64,000 nucleotides of DNA from NCBI GenBank assembly GCA_930367215.1, contig OV884059.1, forward strand, positions 20,050,945 to 20,114,944. Direction: 5' to 3'. This document shows positions 54,333 through 64,000 of this stretch, one piece after another. Position 1 is the first letter of the stretch, and each line of letters starts with the position of its first letter. A program made the position numbers and the translations under genes. The notes beneath the pieces are model-generated. The model had not been told where the DNA came from. It saw only the letters and a list, made by a program, of their open reading frames with translations, and made no database searches. This stretch comes from Pollenia angustigena (taxonomy: Eukaryota > Arthropoda > Insecta > Diptera > Polleniidae).

Positions 54333-57270
54333 ATTTAAGTGTATTTTTGTTAATGTTAACTCGATTGTCTCCAGGCACAGGAGGTATTATCTGAATTTGT
54401 TTTTGAGGGAGCACCGACCGGATGTTTTATTGGTTGCCGAGCATAAACTATCCCCCAGGCATACGCTGGACATTGGCGGGTATAGTATTTATAGGCAGAA
54501 TCGACTAGGTGGGCGCGGTGGCGGCACAGCGGTATTCGTGAGGGATAGTTTAAGCTCGGACAGGGTTGCACTTGATTTAGGTTCTATCGAGAATACGGCC
54601 GTGAAAATTCGCAGGGCGGATGGTAGCTCTATAACGGTTATTTCTATGTATTTGAGGCCGCAGAATACATTGGTGATATCTGACCTTGACCCTATTTTGA
54701 CCCTTTCTGCTCGGGATAGTGTTATTATTGGGGCTGATCTTAACGCTAAGCACACTGATTGGGGTGGTACTGTGTGCAATCAAAGTGGGCGCTACTTGTG
54801 CGAGTTTCTTCTATCTTGCCCGGACATTGATGTACATCGGACTAATGGTCCGACGAGGATCTCCAGTCACACATCCTCCTACATTGACTTGTTTATGACT
54901 TCGTCTAATATTTTGTTATCGCCCATGTCAAGTCCTGGGATCAGGACTCTCGACTATGAATCTGACCACCGTGCGATTGAGGTCATTATAGAGTCTAGTG
55001 AATTGCAGCGCAGGATAATACCTGAGATCTTTGACTTCGATCGTATAAATAGGAATCGCTTGAACAACGCCCTTTCTCAAAATCTCCCTAACTGTGAATT
55101 ACCAGTGGACCGGAATGTCACTGCACAGGAAATAGATGAAAATGTCAGGTCTCTTAACGGAATATTCATGGATGCGATGAATCACTCTGTGCCAAAGCTC
55201 TCTACAAGGAACAGAGGTATGCTGAGGCTTCCACCCAATATCTTAAACTTTATGGCCGAAAGAAAAAGATTGAGGAGGATCTTATGTAGAACGCCCGACC
55301 CGGGAAGAATCAATATTCTTAGGGCCGACTTGAACAATCTAGACAAAATAATACAGGGCGCAATTGTGGTGTTTGAACGAAGCTATTGGACGGAGTATCT
55401 AGGGAGGATACGGGTTGGCAATGGAACTTTTCGCCAGGTAAAAAGATGTGCAGGGATCCTAAAAAGGGCCCCTCTATCGGACTTGGTTAATACTGCGGGA
55501 ACACTTGTCTCAGACGACTCTGGGAAGGCTTCTTTATTGGCTGAACACTTCTGCGGCATTCACAGAGGAGGTGGTGACCTGCGCACTAGCTCCTTTGTGG
55601 AGGCCGTGGAACGTCAGGTCTCTGTGTTGGCTAACTATGAGCCGTCTTTGATATTTGGCCAAGTTGCGATGGCGGATGGTGCTGTTATTGACGAAAATTC
55701 CCGCTCTCATGATTGGGAGTTAGTAACTCCAAACGACGTGGGATACGCTTTAAGGACCAGGTCCAACAAAAGATCCAGTGGCGTTGACGGCATCCCGGAT
55801 TTTGTATTAAGGAAAACCAATGTTGCTACGTGGAGATTTCTTGCAATCTTATTTAACCATTGCTTAAATATAGGCTATTTTCCTGTCCAATGGAGAGAGG
55901 GTATGGTCATACCTATATTGAAGCCGGGCTCTGACCCTAGGCAGGCCCAAAGTTACAGGCCGATTTCGCTGTTGTCGGCTTTTGGTAAACTCCTGGAATG
56001 GTTCTTGTTGTCTAGGATAAAACGTAAAATTGTGGATGATGGTATTATTGGAGACCACCAATTTGGGTTCAGAGCTGGCCATTCGACATCTCACGCTCTT
56101 ATGGTTTTCACTAACTACGTTTCCAGAGGCTTAAATAGAAAGTATCCTACTTTGGCTGTAAGCCTAGACTTTGCGAAGGCGTTTGATACTGTTTGGCAGG
56201 AGGGTATCATTTATAAAATGATGAGTCTTGGTTTCGACCATCGGTTGTGTAGGATGACTGCTGATTTTTTGAGGGATCGCAAGTTTAGGGTGAAGGCAGG
56301 GGGTGAAATTTCCGATTTGCGCGCGGTTGCCGCGGGTGTTCCACAGGGTTCTTTGTTGGGGCCCATTTTATACAACGTTTTTATATCTGATATACCACAA
56401 CCACCTGACGGATTTCTTTTGCTTATCTATGCGGATGATATTCTTGTTGCAGTTAGGGGCGCAGTGGCGCGAACTCTTAATGATAGGATGAATAGGTATC
56501 TTAACGTTTTGTATGGGTATTTTGTGAAATGGGGACTGCGATTGAACATCGCTAAGACGGATGGAGCGATGATTAAGGGAAGAAGGGGTCGTCTCTATCG
56601 AAATTCCAGGAGTTACATTCCGTATTTGACCATTGGTGGGGAGGTTATTGTTATATCTGATAGGTTCAAATATTTGGGTGTTATTTTTCATGAGAATTTT
56701 GAATTCTACAGACATGTGGACAACATATTGAGGAAGGTCAGGGGGGTCTTCCATATTTACCTGAGTTTGCTTCGCCGTAGGATGGGCCTTACTACCGAGA
56801 TCAGACTGTTGATCTATCGGCAGATTATCAGACCCCTTATTTCTTATGCCTTTCCCGTTTGGTTTGGGATATCTTCCCATCAAATGGAAAGACTGAGAGT
56901 ATGGGAACGTAAAATACTAACAACGTGCTTGGGCCTACGACCTTGGATTTTTTCTGATGGACGTATTCGTAGGCCATCGTGTAGATCGATTTACGACGGC
57001 GTTGAATTCCAAAGGTTGGATGTATTTCTGATCGACTCTGCGATTAAATTTTTGGAGCGATCATCTTTCTTGCAAAATGAGCTGGTGGCAGACTGCTTCA
57101 GTGGGACTCCTGATTTGGAGGCCTTGCATATGATTCGGTATTTTTCGCCAGTTGATCTTTTAACACTAAGAGATGGTGGTAGTCTGTACTGTGATGCTAG
57201 CCTCTTGTTCTACCATAGAAGGGTTAACACCCTTGACATGTCTAACCTAGTGTACAATACTGAACAGTGA
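54322..57270 (+). CDS. LINE element 2b ORF2: endonuclease / reverse transcriptase
   Basis: 982 residues, identical in protein to the frame at 34393-37341. All endonuclease and YADD residues are kept, so either copy could supply enzyme. Confidence 0.94.
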   Translation: MMAKFKCIFVNVNSIVSRHRRYYLNLFLREHRPDVLLVAEHKLSPRHTLDIGGYSIYRQNRLGGRGGGTAVFVRDSLSSDRVALDLGSIENTAVKIRRADGSSITVISMYLRPQNTLVISDLDPILTLSARDSVIIGADLNAKHTDWGGTVCNQSGRYLCEFLLSCPDIDVHRTNGPTRISSHTSSYIDLFMTSSNILLSPMSSPGIRTLDYESDHRAIEVIIESSELQRRIIPEIFDFDRINRNRLNNALSQNLPNCELPVDRNVTAQEIDENVRSLNGIFMDAMNHSVPKLSTRNRGMLRLPPNILNFMAERKRLRRILCRTPDPGRINILRADLNNLDKIIQGAIVVFERSYWTEYLGRIRVGNGTFRQVKRCAGILKRAPLSDLVNTAGTLVSDDSGKASLLAEHFCGIHRGGGDLRTSSFVEAVERQVSVLANYEPSLIFGQVAMADGAVIDENSRSHDWELVTPNDVGYALRTRSNKRSSGVDGIPDFVLRKTNVATWRFLAILFNHCLNIGYFPVQWREGMVIPILKPGSDPRQAQSYRPISLLSAFGKLLEWFLLSRIKRKIVDDGIIGDHQFGFRAGHSTSHALMVFTNYVSRGLNRKYPTLAVSLDFAKAFDTVWQEGIIYKMMSLGFDHRLCRMTADFLRDRKFRVKAGGEISDLRAVAAGVPQGSLLGPILYNVFISDIPQPPDGFLLLIYADDILVAVRGAVARTLNDRMNRYLNVLYGYFVKWGLRLNIAKTDGAMIKGRRGRLYRNSRSYIPYLTIGGEVIVISDRFKYLGVIFHENFEFYRHVDNILRKVRGVFHIYLSLLRRRMGLTTEIRLLIYRQIIRPLISYAFPVWFGISSHQMERLRVWERKILTTCLGLRPWIFSDGRIRRPSCRSIYDGVEFQRLDVFLIDSAIKFLERSSFLQNELVADCFSGTPDLEALHMIRYFSPVDLLTLRDGGSLYCDASLLFYHRRVNTLDMSNLVYNTEQ

Positions 57271-57639
57271 TATTTTTTACTTTTTATGGTGGATTATATT
57301 TCGTTTTTGTTTTTGTTTTATTTTATTTTTATTTTATTTTGTTTTGTTTTCTTCTGTTTTATTATTAATTTTAAGTATTGTTTAGTGTGTAGTGATTAGT
57401 TCTAAGTTAGTGATAATATAAAAACAAAGTGTATTCCCTTTTTATCCTTTTTTTTGGGAAAATTATTAAATGGACTTACCAAGTATATTGAATGGATACG
57501 AAAATCTGTAATATTTTTTTTATATATAAAACTGTACTAGTCTTAATAACTTTATACGTTAAGAAATAATAAATGTAAAATGTAGTTTAAGAAACATATG
57601 TAAACTGAATTTTTGGAAAATAAACTGTAAACTGGAAAT
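57271..57639 (+). other. 3' UTR of LINE element 2b
   Basis: Same sequence as 37342-37710, ending without poly(A) at the target duplication. Confidence 0.75.
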
Positions 57640-58088
<449 letters not shown>

Positions 58089-58157
58089 GATAGTACTCGA
58101 AAAAAGAAGAAAAATACTGTATGACCATCATCGCATATCAATTGAAAATCAACAAAC

Positions 58158-58173
58158 CGTCCTTTTCAGGACG
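58158..58173 (+). terminator. H2A 3' stem-loop (unit 7)
   Basis: CGTCCTTTTCAGGACG with AAAAGAGAAC downstream. Confidence 0.95.
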
Positions 58174-61100
58174 ACAAATTTATTTTTAAAAGAGAACATA
58201 TTTTTGTTAACCAAACCCGAAATTTGTTATTTTTGTTGCTACAAAATATTGCATTTTTGCACAAATTTTTTTCTATTGTTGTGGATGAAAATAAGAAAAA
58301 TATGAAAGTTAAAATCAGCATTACAATATGGAATTTTTATTTCTGGTCATTCTTTCCCAGTCGACTTTAATCTAAGATGATTGGCATTTCTAAGAATAAC
58401 TAAACCAAGGCCTATCCAATAGGTCTGCTTACTACTACAACAATACAACAATACAAAAAACAACAGGCATTTTGTTTGTGTAAAATTCCTCGCGGTTGTC
58501 AAAATCTTACTACTACATAAGCAAAACAAAAGGAAAAATGTGTTTTGTGTGCATGTATGTGTGGCAAAAAACCAAAACAGTAAACAAAAATATACACGTA
58601 TAAGGAAAATGTAAGCAACTCTTGATATTGTTGAGGAAAAAACCAAATAAACATCTGGCTTCTTAAGCAGACCTATTGGATAGACCTTGAACTAAACATT
58701 GTTATTTTATACGAGTAAACGATGCGTTTCGTGTGTATGAATACGAAGGAATTCGTATACAAACGTACTTACGTAGATATGTAAATCAATCTGATTCCTT
58801 TACACTCAATATAGTATATATGTATATATATATATATATTTTTCTTTTAAATTACTATATGTAGGTATATTAAACAGAAATATAAAGAGGAAATAGGTAT
58901 CCCTGTATAAAAATTACTTTTTTATATTGCCTACTGGACTAATTGCTATAGGTATTTCTTTTTATTTAACTTGTTTAAAATAAAACAGCATAGGTACATT
59001 TTTTATTAATAATTATCTAAGCCAAAACTAAGCATTTTCCATAAAAAAATATAAATTTGTATAAATAAAACACCGTTGGCTAAACACTCTTTCTTTGATA
59101 CAGACAATCAAAGCAACAAGACAATGATCTTGTTGTTATTGTATTTTTCTACGAAGCCAGAATTTACTTCGTGTTTACATCGTCTAAGGAATTGGTATGT
59201 ATGCACATTTTGTTTTTGCATTAGTTGCCTACATACTTCTTTTATTTTTCAACGTTTTATTGTGTGTAAATTTGTTTGTGTTTCTTTACGATTGTACCTA
59301 GCAAGCTGGTTTTCATTTAGTTTATTAGTTATTTTGGCAGATTGGAAAAATTTGACTTTTTACTTAAGTTTTATTTCAATATTTAATTTTATAAGACGTT
59401 AAAGAATTTATGAAAAGAAAATTTTATAGAAATAATTGAAGTTAATTTTATTTTGAGTTACAAAAATACGTACATACCTATGTATGTATTTATTTATACA
59501 ATTTTGTTCAATTATTTAATGAAAAATATGTATGTTTATGTTATTTTAAATTAAAATAAAGAAAAATTTATATACAGAATATTTTTGTATTTAAATACTT
59601 TTTTACAGCTACTGACACAATAACGTACCTATTTCAAAATGTCTCCCTTATTTTGAGTTTTTATTAAACATACATACATACATACATATATAGGTATGTA
59701 TAGGTATGTCCATAAATTTAATTTTCTTAACAGCTGCTTAAAATTTCTTATCCATTTTAATTTTCACTTGAAAAAAAGACATTCGTTTTATACCTAATCA
59801 TCCCTTTTACACAAACAAAATCCGTTTATTACGTTTACTCAAACATTGGTATATTTATTGTTGTTATTATATATACATACATACATACATACATATATTC
59901 TTAATTGCAAATTCCCTGTATGTACCGAAGACTTAATATGTAACATTTTGTCCGCTTTATAGCATATGTTTTTGCTGTTCTTGTTAGAAACTTAAAAAAT
60001 GTGAAGATTATTTCTATATTTAATGTAAATCAAGAAGAAGAAGAAAAGTGTACGAAACTATTTTTATTAACAAAAATATATAATTTGTTGTCTTTTAACA
60101 ATTTCTGAACAAATGTGCATATAAATTTAACAACAAAATATACCTATTTAATGTACATAAGTACATTTAAGATATTTTATTTAAAAAAAAGGTAAAGAAA
60201 ATTATAAATAATTGAAATTTAGCTCATAGAATAAATTCGAAAAATAAAAAATGTTTAAAATAATATAAAGTAACATTCGAAAGAAAATAATTCCCAGTTT
60301 CTATTTGTGAAAATTATAAATTTATTTTTAATTTTCTTAAATAACAAAAACATACTACGTGTATGAATAAAAATGATTTTCATACCACAATTAGTGCTTG
60401 AAGAAATAAAATGCATAAACAAAACCAAACCAAACTAATGAAATTGCGTAATTTTAAAACATAAAATAATTTAAAATTCTAAATAAAACCCAAATTTAGA
60501 AATTAACAACGAACTCTTTCAAAAATATCTTTAGTGCAATAATTATTTTTGGTATGGCAAAAAAATCGATCTACTAACTAACTTCGTATATTTACGAACA
60601 AAAATATTTTCTCGGGCAAACAAAATAAAATCTAAGAACAAATAGATCTGGTACCAAAAATTCAACATCTCTTTTTAAAACGGGTTTTGTGGTCCGCTTA
60701 CTACTTTTATATTATCTAGAAATTTAATTAAAAAACCAAGGACCCGAAAAGTTCTTTTTTTTATTTTTTGTGCAAGTTAAAAAAATTCTACAGTTTACAG
60801 AAAATAAAAAATTTCTAAAATAGCATTGAAAAAAAGCCGTCGAAAAAAATAAATAAAATGAAGTTTTTAAAATAAAACGTTTTCTAAAAATCTAATTTGT
60901 CTGAAGACAAATTAAATATATTTAAGCATTGTCATAAAAATTTCATTCTTCAAAACAAATTTAAATAAAATTTATGAAGAGGTTTCTGAGAATACATACT
61001 ACATTTTTTTAAAAATACGTGGAATATAATTTTCTAAAAAAAAAAACAAACGTTTTAAGAAATATTTTTCAACAAAAAAAGTTTTTAAACAATTTTATTT

Positions 61101-61548
61101 GTTTTTGTTTACAAAAAAAAAAGTTTTTGCTTCTTTTGAAACTAAAAAATTTCGTTTTCAAAGGAAGTTTTTCCTTTTTTCGTTTCTATTTAAACACAAA
61201 AACACAAAAAAATATTCCTTTATTCACACACAAAAATTTTTCATTTCAAAAATAAAATTTAGCTTTGTGTTTTCTGTTAGTAATTTCCGGTCCTTGCAAA
61301 AAACAAATGAAATTCAATTGAAATATACAAAAATAAAAAACTTTTGCATGACAAATACATAGTAGCTCTGGTATAAAAAATTTATATCCAGAAATGCACT
61401 ATCTCTTTTTAAAAAACAATCAGCACTGGTACCAAAAGTATTATATATCAAAAATGCACTATCTCTTTTTAAAAAACAAACAGCACTGGTACCAAAAGTA
61501 TTATACATATATCAAAAATGCACTATCTCTTTTTAAAACAGTTTTTGT
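58174..61548. other. Long H2A-H4 spacer (unit 7)
   Basis: Matches the unit 5 spacer at offset 19929: MITE, 27-base segment, H4 3'-end relic (about 60648-60751) and three-copy downstream-element repeat (61368-61540). No gene recognised. Confidence 0.75.
58406..58689. mobile_element. 284-bp MITE with CAAGG termini (unit 7)
   Basis: Same element and site, flanked by AACTAAAC at 58398-58405 and 58690-58697. Confidence 0.9.
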
Positions 61549-61564
61549 GGTCCTGAAAAGGACC
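61549..61564 (-). terminator. H4 3' stem-loop (unit 7, of a broken gene)
   Basis: GGTCCTTTTCAGGACC on the minus strand. Confidence 0.95.
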
Positions 61565-61629
61565 GATTTGTTCGTTTTATTGATTTATTTGATTATTGAT
61601 CCGCAAATTAAAATGTAATAGAGTAATTA

Positions 61630-61899
<270 letters not shown>

Positions 61900-62091
61900 T
61901 CACCCATGCGTTCCGAACAATATTTTTGACCGGACAATAATTTTTTTAGAGAGAGTGTTCCGCAGAACGATTCACCCATCTCGGAAAATTTGTCCGGACA
62001 AACAAAGCTACCATATGGTTTACAGATGTAAACGATTATACAAAGTGGCAGCATAGTTAGCAAACTATTAGTTTTTTTTTTATAAAAGTAT

Positions 62092-62352
62092 GTGAAAATG
62101 GAAAAAAGAAGAAAATTAATTTTATTATTTTTAATTGAATTGCGTAAAACCCATTTACTAGCAAAACAAATTTATCAAAAAAGGTTGAAAGTAAAAAGAA
62201 TAGCAGTTAGAAAAATATTACAGAAAAGAAGAACAAACGGTGTTTTCCACACACTTGTTCCTGAGATTCGCTTTCATGACGTGGAATCGTTAATAAATAA
62301 TAAACATTTACTTCCTACAATAATTGGTAAACATTATGTTAACAAATATTAA
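62092..62352 (+). pseudogene. PIF/Harbinger transposase, N-terminal fragment (unit 7)
   Basis: Same 86 codons as at 42163-42423; no DDE domain. Confidence 0.65.
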
Positions 62353-62369
62353 AATTTACCATTTAAAAT

Positions 62370-62537
62370 TTACTTACGACCAATTCCAATAGATTTTTCT
62401 ATTTCCGTCCATATATTTTGTTTTAAGTTAGTATTTTTATATGAACGATTTCCCAAATGATAAATACATTCTCTTCCTGGATTTTTTATTTCCTCAATAA
62501 GTTTCAGGGCAATATTTTCTTTAACATCAATTTTTGT
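62370..62537 (-). pseudogene. MADF / Myb-like domain fragment (unit 7)
   Basis: Same fragment as at 42441-42608, without a start codon. Confidence 0.6.
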
Positions 62538-62847
62538 TTAACTTTTTTTTTAATTATTCAGCACAAAACGAAAAATTTAATATGTGGCAGCTCAATTCAA
62601 CTTTTATGTACAAATTGAAAGAAAGTGGCATCTCAGTTGATTTTGTTCGGCACAAGAATTAAAATTAAACCAATTCAAGAAAAAACGTTCCGAACAAATT
62701 CATTGCTCTCTCTCTCAAAAGTAAAACGTCAAACTCAATATAAAAAAAATTTTGTCCGGACAAAAATTTTGTTCGGAACGCATGGGTGAATCGAGCTTTA
62801 GCACCACCTTTTCCCAAGCCTTTGCCACCTTTACCACGACCAGTCAT

Positions 62848-63595
<748 letters not shown>

Positions 63596-63636
63596 TTAAA
63601 TTGATGTGACGAAATAAATAAAAACTATAACAAATC

Positions 63637-63652
63637 GGTCCTTTTCAGGACC
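63637..63652 (+). terminator. H3 3' stem-loop (unit 7)
   Basis: GGTCCTTTTCAGGACC with CAAAAAGAGATA downstream. Confidence 0.95.
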
Positions 63653-64000
63653 ACAAATTCTTTTTCAAAAAGAGATATAATTATACACTTTCAAACAGAG
63701 GAATTTTCACTCATAGAAATACGAGCTAAAATTAATAAACAAGACCAAAACTTAACTTGCAATAAAATAAGACAGACACAACGTTTTTTCTTTTTTTTTT
63801 TTTTTTTTGTTTAGAGAAACACATTAAATAAGTAAAGGTACAAATAAACAAAACTTAACTTGCAATAAAAAGAGAACGGGTTTGTTTTAAGAAACACATT
63901 AAATTACTAAAGGTACATACATATTAAAATTGTGTTTTTATTAAAAATTTTATATAAAAATATTCATGGATATAACTAATTTTTAAATATGTATTCAAAG
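63653..64000. other. Start of the next H3-H2B spacer (unit 8, cut by window end)
   Basis: Continues as the unit 6 spacer does (GGG marker at about 63877), implying that the large repeat goes on beyond the window. No gene. Confidence 0.8.

Larger units (their letters stand above)
52496..57639 (+). mobile_element. Jockey-like LINE element 2b at the H2A start site (array duplicate of 2a)
   Basis: A 5144-bp copy at a constant offset of 19929 from element 2a, with the same insertion point, duplication and encoded proteins. It is therefore a passenger of array duplication. The H4 leader copy is at 52498-52550. Confidence 0.95.

Noticed and set aside
52496..57639. LINE 2b as an independent insertion at the same H2A site
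   Set aside because: Its flanks, both frames and all downstream features sit at one constant offset from the first copy. Duplication of the array explains it, so it is not counted as a third targeting event.

Overview
This window is a tandemly repeated, replication-dependent histone gene array from a fly. The evidence is an AT-rich genome, intronless H2A, H2B, H3 and H4 genes encoding near-Drosophila proteins, histone stem-loops with purine-rich downstream elements instead of poly(A) signals, a GAGAGAGAG motif in the H3/H4 promoter, TACA/TATG microsatellites and jockey-type retrotransposons. A higher (schizophoran) fly such as a muscoid or blowfly relative is the best inference; the species cannot be read from the sequence.

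The basic unit is about 6.24 kb: H2B(-) / H2A(+) divergent pair, a 3.0-3.4 kb AT-rich spacer, H4(-) / H3(+) divergent pair, then a 0.8 kb spacer to the next H2B. No H1 gene is present in any unit. Seven units are visible: unit 1 (1-6538), unit 2 (6539-18090), unit 3 (18091-24333), unit 4 (24334-31117), unit 5 (31118-43733), unit 6 (43734-51047), unit 7 (51048-63662), plus the start of an eighth. All 7 H3, 7 H2B and 7 H2A copies and 5 of 7 H4 copies encode identical proteins; the other two H4 copies are split by a transposon.

The unusual biology lies in the insertions. Two different members of a jockey-like LINE family (7841-13132 on the minus strand; 32567-37710 on the plus strand, with a second copy at 52496-57639 made by duplication of the array) sit in sense orientation at the predicted transcription start of H2B and H2A. 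In both cases the 13-bp target duplication occupies exactly offsets 21-33 from the first T of the host TATA box, although the target sequences differ. Each element also begins with a histone mRNA leader starting at that gene's predicted +1: element 2, located in H2A, starts with 53 bases identical to the H4 leader; element 1 starts with about 49 bases identical to the H2B leader. This looks like a LINE lineage that targets the initiation site of histone promoters, is transcribed from the borrowed host TATA box, and carries the host leader with it. The downstream histone gene is left without its TATA box.

Other insertions are small DNA transposons: three PIF/Harbinger-like elements with TTA/TAA duplications (in the H3 leader of unit 4; in the H4 coding sequence at the K16 codon in units 5 and 7, carrying transposase and MADF-domain fragments; at the H2A start site of unit 6), and two families with 8-bp duplications and CAAGG termini (in the H4 leader of unit 6; in the H2A-H4 spacer of units 1, 5, 6 and 7). 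A block of about 19.93 kb carrying one of these configurations is itself tandemly repeated from about 31.7 kb onward. Units 5-7 have no H2A or H4 copy free of an insertion, whereas units 1, 3 and 4 are nearly clean.
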